Below are positions 20,793 to 33,391 of a DNA stretch of 64,000 bases, piece after piece. The position numbers were made by a program, and so were the translations under genes. How positions within the stretch are numbered: the stretch's first letter is position 1; the number at the start of each line of letters is the position of its first letter. Source of the DNA: Falsochrobactrum ovis (lineage in GTDB: Bacteria; Pseudomonadota; Alphaproteobacteria; Rhizobiales; Rhizobiaceae); the NCBI RefSeq assembly GCF_003259955.1, contig NZ_QLMK01000002.1:124001-188000 (forward strand), given 5' to 3'. Under the pieces are notes generated by a model that was given only the letters and a program-made list of their open reading frames with translations, made no database searches and had not been told where the DNA came from.

Positions 20793-22111
20793 GTATTCTG
20801 GGCGGAAGAGGATCGGTTCGAGGTGGGGCAGCAGGGCGCAAGGTGCGCTTGCTTACCGTTCTTGATGTCGGGTCAAGCAAGGTTTCGTGCATTATAGCGC
20901 GCTTACGGCCGCATGAAGGGGGCACATTGCTGCCCGGACGTACGCATCGCATGGAGGTCTTGGGAATTGGCTTTCAGCGTTCGCGTGGTGTGAAGTCGGG
21001 CGTAATCATTGATCTGGATGCGGCTGAACAATCCATCCGCTTGGCAGTTGATGCGGCAGAACGTATGGCCGGTCTCACAGTCGAGAGTTTGATTGTGAAT
21101 ATTTCAGCCGGTCGCCTTAAAAGCGAAGCATTTTCCGCAAGCGTCAATCTGGGCGGACATGAGGTTGAGCAGAGTGATATTCGTCGTGTGCTTGCAGCCG
21201 GTGCTAAGCAGGCTTTAGCCGCGGAGCGTCATCTCGTTCACTCGCTGCCTGTTGGCTATACGCTGGATGGCGAGCGCGGAATACGTGACCCGATGGGTAT
21301 GCTTGGCGATAAGCTCGGTGTTGATATGCATGTGCTGACCGCAGATAGCGCACCTCTTCGCAATTTGGAGCTCTGTGTTAACCGTTGTCATCTTTCGGTT
21401 GAAGCCATGGTTGCCACGCCCTATGCCAGCGGTCTGGCCGCGTTGGTTGGCGATGAAGCGGAAATGGGTGCGGCCTGTATTGATATGGGTGGTGGCACAA
21501 CAACAATTTCGGTCTTTTCGGAAGGCAAATTTATTCACGCCGATGCAATCGCTATCGGTGGCAACCACGTCACGATGGATATCGCGCGCGGCTTCTCCAC
21601 CAGAATGGAGGATGCGGAACGGCTGAAAGTTATGTTTGGCTCTGCTTTGCCCAGTGCAGCGGATGATCGTGATCTGATCAGCGTTCCGGCAATCGGCGAT
21701 GATGATCGTGATGTGCCAAATCAATATCCGCGCTCGGTATTGACGCGGATTATCCGAGCAAGAGTGGAGGAAACACTTGAACTGGTTCGTGATCGACTGA
21801 ACCAGTCAGGATTGGGTCATATCGTAGGCAAGCGCGTCGTGCTTACCGGCGGTGCAAGTCTGCTTCCGGGGATGCCAGAAGCGGGACGACGGATTCTTGC
21901 AAGGAATGTTCGTATCGGGCGACCGCTTGGTATTGCGGGCCTGCCCGAGGCGGCCAAGGGGGCGGCTTTTTCTGCTGCTGTCGGCTTGTTGATCTATCCA
22001 CAGGTGGCGGGGATAGAGGAGCGGTCGATCAGAGCAGCTTCCTCCGGTCTATTGACCGGGACAGGAGGGCGTATCCAGCGTGTCAGCCAATGGCTGAGAG
22101 AGAGTTTTTGA
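20789..22111 (+). CDS. ftsA: Cell division protein FtsA
   Basis: 440 aa actin-like ATPase that anchors FtsZ to the membrane. The phosphate-1 motif VLDVGSSKVSCIIA near residues 26-39, the SHS2 inserted domain, ACIDMGGGTTTISVF (phosphate 2) and VVLTGGASLLPGM (adenosine motif) are present. The C-terminal helix RIQRVSQWLRESF is amphipathic and fits the membrane-targeting sequence. It is coupled to ftsQ by a 4-base overlap. Confidence 0.96.
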   Translation: MSILGGRGSVRGGAAGRKVRLLTVLDVGSSKVSCIIARLRPHEGGTLLPGRTHRMEVLGIGFQRSRGVKSGVIIDLDAAEQSIRLAVDAAERMAGLTVESLIVNISAGRLKSEAFSASVNLGGHEVEQSDIRRVLAAGAKQALAAERHLVHSLPVGYTLDGERGIRDPMGMLGDKLGVDMHVLTADSAPLRNLELCVNRCHLSVEAMVATPYASGLAALVGDEAEMGAACIDMGGGTTTISVFSEGKFIHADAIAIGGNHVTMDIARGFSTRMEDAERLKVMFGSALPSAADDRDLISVPAIGDDDRDVPNQYPRSVLTRIIRARVEETLELVRDRLNQSGLGHIVGKRVVLTGGASLLPGMPEAGRRILARNVRIGRPLGIAGLPEAAKGAAFSAAVGLLIYPQVAGIEERSIRAASSGLLTGTGGRIQRVSQWLRESF

Positions 22112-22175
22112 GTACACACACTGAATAGCCCATATGCGTATTTTAGGGCGAAATATCAGGGTAATAACTAATGAG

Positions 22176-22196
22176 CACCGCGGCGGCGAAGCGGTG
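22176..22196 (+). other. Small hairpin in the ftsZ leader
   Basis: CACCGC (22176-22181) pairs with GCGGTG (22191-22196) around a 9-base loop, 26 bases before the ftsZ start. It lies close to the ribosome site and could modulate initiation; that is only inference. Confidence 0.35.
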
Positions 22197-22221
22197 GAGA
22201 GGCTTAAGAGGAACGAGAACC

Positions 22222-23934
22222 ATGACCATTAATCTGCAAAAGCCGGACATTACCGAGCTGAAGCCTCGTATCACCGTTTTCGGTGTGGGCGGCGGCGGCG
22301 GTAACGCGGTCAACAATATGATCAATGCTGGTTTGCGCGGCGTTGATTTTGTGGTCGCTAATACTGACGCTCAGGCGCTGACCATGTCGAAGGCTGAACG
22401 CATCATTCAGCTCGGCGCAGCAGTGACTGAGGGCCTTGGAGCGGGTTCCCAGCCAGAAGTTGGACGGGCAGCCGCTGAAGAATGCATAGACGAAATCGTT
22501 GATCATCTGACCAGCACACATATGTGCTTTGTTACCGCCGGAATGGGTGGCGGTACAGGCACCGGCGCAGCCCCGGTTGTGGCGCGTGCTGCACGTGAAC
22601 GCGGTATCCTCACCGTAGGTGTGGTGACCAAGCCTTTCCATTTTGAAGGCGTTCGCCGCATGAAAACTGCGGATATGGGTATCGAAGAACTGCAGAAAAA
22701 TGTCGATACGCTGATCGTTATTCCGAATCAAAACCTCTTCCGCATCGCCAATGATAAGACGACTTTCGCTGATGCATTTGCTATGGCGGATCAGGTTCTT
22801 TATTCCGGCGTTGCTTGCATCACCGATTTGATGGTCAAGGAAGGTCTGATCAATCTGGACTTTGCTGACGTTCGCTCCGTTATGCGCGAAATGGGCAAGG
22901 CAATGATGGGCACAGGCGAGGCTTCCGGCGAAGGTCGTGCAATGGCCGCTGCAGAAGCTGCAATCGCCAATCCGCTGCTTGATGAAACTTCAATGCGCGG
23001 TGCACGCGGGCTGTTGATCTCGATCACTGGCGGACGTGATATGACGCTGTTCGAAGTTGACGAAGCGGCAACTCGTATCCGTGAAGAAGTTGATCCGGAA
23101 GCAAATATCATTCTCGGCGCAACCTTCGATGAAGGACTTGAAGGCGTTATCCGTGTGTCCGTGGTTGCAACCGGTATTGATAAGCAGATTGGAGATGCGG
23201 CACCTGAGCCGCTGGAATTTCGTCAGCCAGTAAAGCCAGCAGCACAAGCTAAGCCGATGCCTCCGCATGGCGCATTGCGCCCGCCGGTTGCGGAACAGCC
23301 ACGTCCGGCTGCACCGGCTCCGCAGCAAGCGTCAGTTGAAGCTTCCGCTCCGGCAGCTCCAACCACGACAGTTGCTTCGTCGGAATCTGATTTCCGTCCG
23401 CAGAGCCGCATCTTTCAGGCGCCGGCTGCAGAGAGTTTCGAACGCCCGGTTGTTCGTCCTGTGATGCAGCAGCCACAAGTCGCTCACAATCAGGCCACCG
23501 CTCAGGCGATCCAGCCCCAGGCTTACGAGCAGCCGCAGCAGGTGCACGCCGAACCGGCTCCACAACCGCGCCCGGCACCACGTATGCCAGCAGTTTCGGA
23601 TTTTCCGCCGGTAGCTCAGGCAGAAATTAATGCTCGTCGTCCGGCACCGCAGCAGCCCGTTCAGGAAGAGCGTGGACCGATGAGCCTTCTACGTCGTCTG
23701 ACCCATGGTTTGTCACGTCGTGAAGAAGAGCAGCCAGCAGCTCGTCTGGAGCCTGCGCAGCAGCGTGAGCCGTCTTTGCGTCCGGCAGAGCCGCGCCGCC
23801 CGCAGTCGCAGGACAGCTCAATCTATGCACCGCGTCGCGGACAGCTGGACGATCAGGGCCGCCCACAGCCTCGTGCAGCTTCGGAAGATGACCAGCTGGA
23901 AATTCCCGCATTCCTGCGTCGCCAGTCTAACTAA
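22222..23934 (+). CDS. ftsZ: Cell division GTPase FtsZ
   Basis: 570 aa from ATG 22222. An in-frame ATG 17 codons earlier has a poor ribosome site and would add an unusual basic peptide. FtsZ forms the division ring. The GTP-binding GGGTGTG loop is at 109-115 and the T7 loop [11 protein letters not shown] follows. The GTPase/C-domain core ends near residue 320. A Pro/Gln/Ala-rich linker of more than 220 residues follows, then the conserved tail [12 protein letters not shown] that binds FtsA. The long linker is typical of Rhizobiales. A strong terminator closes the cluster. Confidence 0.98.
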   Translation: MTINLQKPDITELKPRITVFGVGGGGGNAVNNMINAGLRGVDFVVANTDAQALTMSKAERIIQLGAAVTEGLGAGSQPEVGRAAAEECIDEIVDHLTSTHMCFVTAGMGGGTGTGAAPVVARAARERGILTVGVVTKPFHFEGVRRMKTADMGIEELQKNVDTLIVIPNQNLFRIANDKTTFADAFAMADQVLYSGVACITDLMVKEGLINLDFADVRSVMREMGKAMMGTGEASGEGRAMAAAEAAIANPLLDETSMRGARGLLISITGGRDMTLFEVDEAATRIREEVDPEANIILGATFDEGLEGVIRVSVVATGIDKQIGDAAPEPLEFRQPVKPAAQAKPMPPHGALRPPVAEQPRPAAPAPQQASVEASAPAAPTTTVASSESDFRPQSRIFQAPAAESFERPVVRPVMQQPQVAHNQATAQAIQPQAYEQPQQVHAEPAPQPRPAPRMPAVSDFPPVAQAEINARRPAPQQPVQEERGPMSLLRRLTHGLSRREEEQPAARLEPAQQREPSLRPAEPRRPQSQDSSIYAPRRGQLDDQGRPQPRAASEDDQLEIPAFLRRQSN

Positions 23935-23952
23935 TAGGCTTTCGCTGACTTA

Positions 23953-23987
23953 AAAAATGCCGCGGATAAAACCGCGGCATTTTTATT
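23953..23987 (+). terminator. Rho-independent terminator of the dcw cluster
   Basis: ATGCCGCGG (23957-23965) pairs perfectly with CCGCGGCAT (23972-23980) around ATAAAA. Flanking A-run and T-run extend the stem, so it may work on both strands. Confidence 0.95.
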
Positions 23988-24087
23988 TGAATGAATTTTG
24001 GTCGTCTCGCCTATTTTCGCCATATCTGTGCTGTTATCAGAGAGACAACTCGATTCATCGTCGTGGATTTACGCAGACTGATATTGA

Positions 24088-24954
24088 ATGGAACGAAACT
24101 TGCGAGCACATCAGAAAACAATTGGTCGGTCGTTTACCTTGGAAGGTTTTGGCGTTCACAGTGGTAAGGCCGCGACTGTTCGTTTTTCTCCCGCTGATGC
24201 TGATAGCGGTATTTTGTTCAGACGTTCAGATGTCAAAGCCAGCCCTTGGCTCCGTGCGCATGTTGCAGAAATTGGTGCAACAGATTTGTGTACAGCGCTT
24301 GGGCCTACAGAATTTAGGATCAATACGATTGAGCACTTGATGGCAGCGGTGGCGGCATTGGGGCTTGATAATCTTAAAATTGAAGTGGATGGCCCGGAAA
24401 TCCCGATATTAGACGGAACTTCTGCGCAGTTTCTTCAGGGGCTCGATGCAGCGGGTGTGGTTGAGCAGCCAGCGAAAAAACGTTTTATAAAGATACGCAA
24501 ACCGGTCCGTGTTGAGGGTAAAAATGCCTGGGCAGAGTTTACGCCTCATGAAACAATGCGGTTTGAAATCGGAATCGAATTTGATAGTCCGCTGATTGGT
24601 CAGCAAAAATATGCGCAAGACTTAGATGAGGAGCGGTTTAGAAAAGAAATTTCTACTGCCCGTACGTTTGGCTTCATGAAAGATGTTGAAAGTCTATGGG
24701 CTGCTGGGTTGGCTTTGGGTTCTTCGCTGGAAAATTCGATCGTGATTGCCGATGATCATAGCGTGATCAATCCGGCGGGTTTGCGCTTCAAAGATGAATT
24801 TGTTCGCCACAAGACGTTAGATGCAATTGGTGATACGGCGCTTGCCGGGATGCCATTTATTGGTTGTTTCCGGTCGTGGCGAGGGGGGCACCGGCTTAAT
24901 TCAGAAGCAGTGAAAGCGCTTTTGTCGGACGAATCAAATTTTGAACTTGTTTAA
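24088..24954 (+). CDS. lpxC: UDP-3-O-acyl-GlcNAc deacetylase LpxC
   Basis: 288 aa zinc amidase carrying out the committed step of lipid A synthesis. The zinc ligands are His83 (IEHLMAAVAALG), His241 and Asp245 (HKTLDAIGD), with the catalytic His268 in GGHRL. It is slightly shorter than the usual 300-305 aa but ends naturally. The ftsZ-lpxC-bamD-recN-ligA order is conserved in this order of bacteria. It lies downstream of the dcw terminator, so it must use its own promoter. Confidence 0.95.
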   Translation: MERNLRAHQKTIGRSFTLEGFGVHSGKAATVRFSPADADSGILFRRSDVKASPWLRAHVAEIGATDLCTALGPTEFRINTIEHLMAAVAALGLDNLKIEVDGPEIPILDGTSAQFLQGLDAAGVVEQPAKKRFIKIRKPVRVEGKNAWAEFTPHETMRFEIGIEFDSPLIGQQKYAQDLDEERFRKEISTARTFGFMKDVESLWAAGLALGSSLENSIVIADDHSVINPAGLRFKDEFVRHKTLDAIGDTALAGMPFIGCFRSWRGGHRLNSEAVKALLSDESNFELV

Positions 24955-25281
24955 ATAGAAGAGGGAATTTGCTTCAAAATCACCGGTTGTTGACGGATAA
25001 TCAGGTTTGTTGCCGAATTTCGCTTTGTAAAGATTGAGAGTAGCTACGCTTCTGAAATAGGGAATTTTGTTCCCGACTTTCTTATATGAAGCAAATTCAG
25101 CGGATTGATTGGTTAGACGATTGCCGATTTTGCCTGCATATGGTTTATGGAGGATCAAAACAATCTCAGCTATGTTTACCTTGACGCTGATGCTGATGTA
25201 TTGAAGTAGGGTGAAAGCGTTGATTTTGAAATTGCACGCCGATCCAGACAAAGAAAATGCTGCCAGATGGCCGGAGTCCGC
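24955..25281. other. Intergenic region with a wide inverted repeat
   Basis: 327 bases, AT-rich, without a convincing gene. GAATTTGCTTC (24965-24975) is matched by its exact complement GAAGCAAATTC (25088-25098), 112 bases apart. A smaller GGGAA/TTCCC hairpin lies between them near 25060. The bamD promoter must also be here. Confidence 0.5.
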
Positions 25282-26145
25282 ATGACGAGTTCGAAATTCC
25301 CGGTAAATGCGAAAATTGCGCTGCTTAGCAGTGCTGTCGCCATTTTTATGCCCCTTGCCGGATGCGCTAGCAAAAACGACGATATCGATCTGAGCAAGTA
25401 TGTCGAAACGCTTGACCCAGCCGACAAGCTTTATAATGAAGGCTTGGCTAATCTGGAAGCGGGTCGTCTGGCTGAAGCTGCGAAGAAGTTTGAGGCGATT
25501 GATCGACAGCACCCTTATACAGAATGGGCGCGTAAGGCGCTTGTTATGGGCGCTTTCACGAATTACCGGCAAGGTAATTATGAAGAAGCGATCAATATGG
25601 CGAGGCGTTACAACACACTTTATCCAACCTCGCCAGAAGCTGCCTATTCTTATTATATCATTGGGCTGAGCTATTTCCGGCAGATTCCAGACATCACCCG
25701 GGATCAAGCAGCAAGCCGCCGTGCTATTGCGGCAATGCAAGAGGTTGTCGATCGCTTCCCTGATTCTGAATATGTCGAGGATGCTAAGACCAAAATTCGC
25801 TTTGCGCGCGATCAGCTAGCCGGCAAAGAAATGCAGATTGGTCGTTATTATCTTGAGCGCAAGGAATATTTGGCTGCAATCAAGCGTTTCCGGTTGGTTG
25901 TCGAAGAATATTCTAACACAAGGCAAGTGGAAGAAGCTCTAGCCCGACTTGTGGAGGCCTATTATGCGCTTGGTTTAACATCGGAAGCGCAGATGGCGGC
26001 GTCAGTATTGGGCAAAAACTATCCTGAAAGCCGCTGGTACAAAGATTCCTATCGCTTGCTTCAATCGGGAGGACTTGAACCGCGGGATAATCAAAACTCT
26101 TGGCTGGCCAAAGCCTCAGCGCTCATTACGGGCGGCGGCTCTTAA
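25282..26145 (+). CDS. bamD: Outer-membrane assembly lipoprotein BamD
   Basis: 287 aa from ATG 25282, preferred for its GGAG ribosome site; ATG 25267 would add five residues. Signal peptide with lipobox PLAGC (Cys28). Five TPR-like units follow ([37 protein letters not shown] and others). BamD is the essential lipoprotein of the BAM complex that folds outer-membrane barrels. It is followed directly by recN. Confidence 0.95.
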   Translation: MTSSKFPVNAKIALLSSAVAIFMPLAGCASKNDDIDLSKYVETLDPADKLYNEGLANLEAGRLAEAAKKFEAIDRQHPYTEWARKALVMGAFTNYRQGNYEEAINMARRYNTLYPTSPEAAYSYYIIGLSYFRQIPDITRDQAASRRAIAAMQEVVDRFPDSEYVEDAKTKIRFARDQLAGKEMQIGRYYLERKEYLAAIKRFRLVVEEYSNTRQVEEALARLVEAYYALGLTSEAQMAASVLGKNYPESRWYKDSYRLLQSGGLEPRDNQNSWLAKASALITGGGS

Positions 26146-26156
26146 GCGATAAAGAC

Positions 26157-27818
26157 ATGCTATCGCACCTGTCGATCCGCGATATTGTTCTGATTGAAAG
26201 GCTCGACATTGAGTTCAATGCGGGGCTGTCGGTGCTTACCGGCGAGACAGGTGCTGGCAAATCCATATTGTTGGATTCGCTGTCACTTGCACTGGGCGCA
26301 CGCGGTGATGCCGGATTGGTACGGCATGGTGCAGATCAGGGGCAGGTGACAGCAGTCTTTGATTTGCCTTTGCAGCATCCGGCACGGATTTTCCTTCGTG
26401 ATAACGGATTTGACGATGATGGCGATATTATTTTACGCCGCATTCAGATGGGTGATGGTCGTACGCGGGTTTTCATCAATGATCAGGCGGCAAGTGTAGC
26501 GCTTTTGCGTGAACTGGGCCGCCGGCTTGTCGAAATCCACGGACAGCACGACGATCGCGCTCTGGTTGATACCAATATTCATCGTTCTCTGCTTGATGCG
26601 TTTGGGGGGCTGGATGGCCAGGCCGATAAGGTTCGTGAGCTTTATAAGGCTTGGCGTGACGCAGAGAATGCCCTTAATCGTCAGCGTGCGAAAGTTGAAG
26701 CCGCGGAGCGGGAAGGGGATTATCTGCGTGCTGCGGTCGAAGAGCTAACCAAATTAGATCCGCAGCCGGGAGAGGAAGACGAACTCGCCGAACGCCGCAC
26801 TACGATGATGAAATCGGAAAAAATTGCCGGGGACGTCAATGAAGCAGGCGAGTTATTAAGCGGTCACGCATCGCCCATTCCGTCATTGGCCAGTTTGGTG
26901 CGTCGACTTGAGCGTAAGGCTCAGGAAGCTCCGCATCTTCTTGATCCGGTCATTGAATCAATTGATGCAGCGCTCGATAATCTTGGCCACGCGCAGGATG
27001 CTATTGATCACGCAATGCGAGAGATTGATTTTGATCCACGCATACTTGAGCAGGTTGAAGAGCGTCTTTTTGCACTGCGTGCGGCAGCTCGCAAATATTC
27101 AGTCACGGTTGAGGGGCTGCCCGCACTTCGCGATAAGATGGATGCAGATCTGGTTGATCTTGATGCTGGGGCAGAAAAACTGGCTCAGTTAGAAAAACAT
27201 GCGGTTCAAACTCGGGATGCTTATGATTTGGCGGCGCGGGACCTTTCGGATCGCAGAAAGGAAGCCGCAGAGCATTTAAAACATGCGGTGATGGATGAAT
27301 TGCCATCATTGAAGCTAGAAAGAGCTGAATTCATCGTGCAGATGACCGTGGACCCCGAAACACGCACAGCCGAAGGCATAGATACGGTTGAATATTGGGT
27401 TCGCACAAATCCAGGCACGCGAGCGGGTCCGATGATGAAGGTAGCCTCGGGTGGTGAGCTTTCGCGTTTTCTTCTAGCGCTTAAAGTTGCGCTGGCTGAT
27501 CGTGGCTCGGCACCCACTTTGGTTTTCGATGAAATCGACACCGGCGTCGGCGGAGCAGTGGCAGATGCCATTGGTCAAAGGCTTGCGCGGCTTTCATCAC
27601 GTGTGCAGGTGCTTTCCGTTACACATGCGCCGCAGGTCGCAGCGCGTGCGACAACGCATTTTCTTATTTCAAAATCGGGCACGAATGATGAGCGTATGGC
27701 GACTTCTGTTCGTGTTATGAGTTTTGATGAACGGCAGGAAGAAATCGCCCGTATGTTGGCTGGCGCTAGTATCACTCAGGAGGCGAGAGCGGCGGCAGAG
27801 CGTTTGCTTCAAGAGTAA
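26157..27818 (+). CDS. recN: DNA repair ATPase RecN
   Basis: 553 aa SMC-like protein. Start at ATG 26157, 11 bases after bamD. The Walker A GETGAGKS lies at residues 29-36, coiled-coil arms occupy the middle, and the signature VASGGELSRFLLALK with Walker B VFDEIDTGVGG lies near the C-terminus. RecN holds DNA ends in double-strand break repair and is usually SOS-induced; I see no clear SOS box upstream. Confidence 0.95.
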   Translation: MLSHLSIRDIVLIERLDIEFNAGLSVLTGETGAGKSILLDSLSLALGARGDAGLVRHGADQGQVTAVFDLPLQHPARIFLRDNGFDDDGDIILRRIQMGDGRTRVFINDQAASVALLRELGRRLVEIHGQHDDRALVDTNIHRSLLDAFGGLDGQADKVRELYKAWRDAENALNRQRAKVEAAEREGDYLRAAVEELTKLDPQPGEEDELAERRTTMMKSEKIAGDVNEAGELLSGHASPIPSLASLVRRLERKAQEAPHLLDPVIESIDAALDNLGHAQDAIDHAMREIDFDPRILEQVEERLFALRAAARKYSVTVEGLPALRDKMDADLVDLDAGAEKLAQLEKHAVQTRDAYDLAARDLSDRRKEAAEHLKHAVMDELPSLKLERAEFIVQMTVDPETRTAEGIDTVEYWVRTNPGTRAGPMMKVASGGELSRFLLALKVALADRGSAPTLVFDEIDTGVGGAVADAIGQRLARLSSRVQVLSVTHAPQVAARATTHFLISKSGTNDERMATSVRVMSFDERQEEIARMLAGASITQEARAAAERLLQE

Positions 27819-27897
27819 GTTTGAAGTAGTTCCTGTTCTTTGGTCGCGTAGAATCAGCCGTATGAGCTTATTGGCTCTGGTGAATAAAATATTATGA

Positions 27898-30303
<2,406 letters not shown>

Positions 30304-30515
30304 CCAATGGATAAAGGTAACTTGCCTTAAGCCAGTTGATCTCTACCGAGCGCGAGGGAAAATGCCCATGGCCGAAAGGGCAGAAAGCAAATTTTCAATC
30401 CGAAAGAGGGTGAAGATCAATTTTGCTATTGCTAGAACTTTGAAATAATTCTGCCGGGGCAGTTCCAACTTAGACAAGAATTTCCTAATGATTCCCCTGT
30501 TCAAGGAGCGAATCT

Positions 30516-31238
30516 GTGGGTCAGTCATTCCGGCCAGTGCCGACTTCAACATTAACTGAATTTTTGATGGGTGCAAAAAAGGCGGTTCCGATCGTTATCG
30601 CCAGTACACCCTTTGGCTTGTTATTTGGTGCAGTGGCAGTCGATAGTGGTTTGTCGATCGGCGAAGCGGTATTTATGAGCGCTACGATCTATGCCGGCGC
30701 AAGCCAGCTCGTCGGTCTCGATTTATTCGGCAAACATATTGCTCCGTGGATGATCGTGCTTTCGATTTTTGCGGTTAATTTTCGCAACGTGCTTTATTCT
30801 GCTGCGGTGGGTCGCCGTATTAAGCATTTTAATATTGTTCAGAAGGCTGCTGCATTTTTTGTATTGATTGATCCTCAATATGCAGAAGTCGAAATGCGCA
30901 GCGAAGCGGGTCTCAAAATCACCTTTCCGTGGTATATGGGCCTTGGACTGAGCATGTATGTGTGCTGGGTGACGCAAAGCCTGATTGGGGCGCTATTTGG
31001 CAATTTGGTCACCAATCCCTATGCGATAGGGCTGGATTTTTTGCTTCCAATTTACTTCCTAGGCATGGTGATGAGTTTTAGGCATCGGAAAAACTGGGTT
31101 CCGGTTGTGATAGCCAGCACAATTTGCGCGATTGCAGCCTATAAGTTTGTAGGCTCGCCATGGCATGTCATGTTGGGCGCTTCCGGAGGGATTTTGTTAG
31201 CGGCAATTATCGCCAAACCGGCAATGGAAGAAGCGTGA
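30516..31238 (+). CDS. azlC: AzlC-family branched-chain amino acid exporter subunit
   Basis: 240 aa, GTG start with an AAGGAGCG ribosome site. Several membrane spans; PIVIASTPFGLLFGAVAVDSG, the ATIYAGASQ motif and NFRNVLYSA are typical of AzlC. With the small AzlD partner encoded 4 bases downstream it forms an exporter, known in Bacillus to export branched-chain amino acid analogues. Substrate here is inferred from family only. Confidence 0.92.
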   Translation: MGQSFRPVPTSTLTEFLMGAKKAVPIVIASTPFGLLFGAVAVDSGLSIGEAVFMSATIYAGASQLVGLDLFGKHIAPWMIVLSIFAVNFRNVLYSAAVGRRIKHFNIVQKAAAFFVLIDPQYAEVEMRSEAGLKITFPWYMGLGLSMYVCWVTQSLIGALFGNLVTNPYAIGLDFLLPIYFLGMVMSFRHRKNWVPVVIASTICAIAAYKFVGSPWHVMLGASGGILLAAIIAKPAMEEA

Positions 31239-31242
31239 GATC

Positions 31243-31542
31243 ATGTCCACACTCTATTGGGTCATTTTGGCTGGCGCCGTTTTAACCTATTTAACCCGCG
31301 TTGGTGGGCATCTGATTCTTTCACGATTTCCACGTGTTCACTATCGTGTTGATGCCGCACTCAATGCAGTGCCCGCTGCCGTTTTGACTGCGATTGTCGC
31401 CGCGCCAGCTTCTGATCAGGGATGGCGGGAACTGCTTGTGCTCGCATTCTGCATATTGGTGGCATTACGAGCGAGTGTGATGACTATGTTTTTCGCTGGC
31501 GCAGCGCTGCTGATTGCCCTGCGCCATTTTTTCCCGGCCTGA
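31243..31542 (+). CDS. azlD: AzlD-family exporter subunit
   Basis: 99 aa with three to four membrane spans. LTYLTRVGGHLILSRFPR and ALNAVPAAVLTAIVAP-type sequence are characteristic of AzlD. It begins 4 bases after azlC. Its stop codon abuts the stop of the convergent aminopeptidase gene with no base between them. Confidence 0.92.
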   Translation: MSTLYWVILAGAVLTYLTRVGGHLILSRFPRVHYRVDAALNAVPAAVLTAIVAAPASDQGWRELLVLAFCILVALRASVMTMFFAGAALLIALRHFFPA

Positions 31543-33369
31543 TCAGAGCGGTTCGGTTGCTGCTTGCAACCATTTCAGCGCAGCTTCATCCAGATGCTCT
31601 GATAGTTTTTCTCTGACGCTCAAATGATAGTCGTGGAGCCAGTTGAGCTCTTCCTCCGTCAGTAATGATTTGTCGATCAAGCGGCGATCAATAGGGCAGA
31701 AGGTCAGCGTTTCAAAACTCATTACCGGTAAATCACCGCCCTGTGGGGTTTCTGCCTCTTGGACGACAATCAGATTTTCGATGCGAATTCCAAAGGAACC
31801 CGGCTTATAATAGCCCGGCTCGTTTGACAGGATCATACCCGGCAAAAGTTCCTGTACGCCGCGTTTGGATATGTTTTGTGGGCCTTCATGCACGGAAAGA
31901 TAAGAGCCCACGCCATGGCCGGTTCCGTGGCCATAGTCGAGACCATGTTTCCACAATGCGATACGGGCGAGCACATCAATATCTTGTCCGCGAGTGCCTT
32001 GAGGAAAACGTGCCGTGGAAATGGCAATCATACCTTTTAAAACCAGCGTAAATGCGCGTCTGGTCTCTGGCAGAATCGTGCCGACAGCTATTGTTCGGGT
32101 AATATCGGTGGTGCCATCACGGAATTGTGCGCCGGAATCAACCAGATAAAGTTCGCCATCGTTCAAGACGCGGTTGGTCTGAGTATTGACACGGTAGTGA
32201 ATGATGGCGCCATTGGGGCCAGCGCCTGAGATCGTATCAAAGGATAGATCTTCAAGCGGCATTTGAAAGTCGATACCCGTTTTAGTGCGGCATTCCTCTA
32301 GCTTTTTTGCTGCCGAAATTTCGTCAATCGTTCCGGGCTGCTGCGCGTCAAGCCAGCTTAGAAAATTGACCATAGCAACGCCATCGCGTTCGTGGGCGGC
32401 GCGAGAACCTGCAAGTTCTGCCTCATTTTTGATTGCCCGAGGAAGGCGAGCAGGATCTTTGCCTTCAATGATGGTTCCACCAGCTGCGTCGACGATCAGC
32501 CGAAGCTGTTCGGCGGCAAGCGCCGGATCAAGCAGAATGGATTGTTTGTTTTGTGCACGTGTCTGAAGCGCTTCTTCAAGAGAAGAAGGCGGGGAGATTT
32601 TGGCTAGTTGGGTCAGATAAGCGCGGGGTTCGATGGCTAGCTTACGCTCATCAATAAAGAGTTCCGGTTCGCCTTCGGATGGGATAATCCCGAAGCTTAA
32701 AGGCAGGGGGGTATTGGAAACATCCTTGCCGCGAATATTGAAAATCCATGCAATAGATGATGGATCCGTCACCACCGTGGCGTCTGCACCGCTTTCAGCT
32801 ACGGTTGCCTGTATTTGCCGGAGCTTTTCTGTTGCTTCGCGACCCGAATAACGTGCAGGCTGTATAGTGACTGGCGCTAAAGGTGCGTCTGGCTGGTCAG
32901 CCCAAATCATATCTACGAGATTATGTGCAACCGGCACGAGTTGGCCGCCATGTTTGGTCAGCGCATTTCGCAGCGCTTGCGCCTCAGCGATAGTATGCAG
33001 CCAAGGGTCAAAGCCAATAATTAAGCCAGCACCGTGTTTTTCAAGCCATTTGGCTGGCGGATTAGTAACGAGGTTTTCGTAGGTGAAGATTTCAGGGTCA
33101 GTCTGATCTCGGACCTGTAATTCGTAACGCCCATCAATGAAAATATAGGCATCATCCTTCAAGATTAGCGCAGCCCCGGCAGATCCGGTAAATCCGGTTA
33201 ACCAGCCCAGCCGCTGCGCCCGCGGTGCAACATATTCGCCCTGATGCTCGTCCGCGCGAGGAACCAGAAAGCCATCAAGTTTCTGTTCTGCCAATTTCTC
33301 ACGCAGCCGCGCGACGCGGGGTGCGCCATTGGAGGGATCAGAAGTAACGTCAAAAGTCTGAAAGGCCAT
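31543..33369 (-). CDS. pepP: Xaa-Pro aminopeptidase (M24B, aminopeptidase P)
   Basis: 608 aa, the long three-domain form: two creatinase-like N-terminal domains and the pita-bread catalytic domain (about 310-540). Metal ligands are visible: two Asp in VDSGAQFRDGTTDITRT, His in GTGHGVGSY, Glu in SNEPGYY and Glu in IRIENL. It removes N-terminal residues next to proline in the cytoplasm. Its start lies 119 bases after the neighbouring prmA on the same strand is still open; the two genes are separated by 22 bases (prmA upstream), so they may be cotranscribed. Confidence 0.95.
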   Translation of the reverse strand: MAFQTFDVTSDPSNGAPRVARLREKLAEQKLDGFLVPRADEHQGEYVAPRAQRLGWLTGFTGSAGAALILKDDAYIFIDGRYELQVRDQTDPEIFTYENLVTNPPAKWLEKHGAGLIIGFDPWLHTIAEAQALRNALTKHGGQLVPVAHNLVDMIWADQPDAPLAPVTIQPARYSGREATEKLRQIQATVAESGADATVVTDPSSIAWIFNIRGKDVSNTPLPLSFGIIPSEGEPELFIDERKLAIEPRAYLTQLAKISPPSSLEEALQTRAQNKQSILLDPALAAEQLRLIVDAAGGTIIEGKDPARLPRAIKNEAELAGSRAAHERDGVAMVNFLSWLDAQQPGTIDEISAAKKLEECRTKTGIDFQMPLEDLSFDTISGAGPNGAIIHYRVNTQTNRVLNDGELYLVDSGAQFRDGTTDITRTIAVGTILPETRRAFTLVLKGMIAISTARFPQGTRGQDIDVLARIALWKHGLDYGHGTGHGVGSYLSVHEGPQNISKRGVQELLPGMILSNEPGYYKPGSFGIRIENLIVVQEAETPQGGDLPVMSFETLTFCPIDRRLIDKSLLTEEELNWLHDYHLSVREKLSEHLDEAALKWLQAATEPL

Positions 33370-33391
33370 GGATCACCTAGATTCAGTGAAA

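Noticed and set aside
22171-22221. Longer FtsZ starting at the upstream ATG
   Set aside because: It would add 17 basic residues not seen in FtsZ proteins, and the downstream ATG at 22222 has the better ribosome site and the canonical start.
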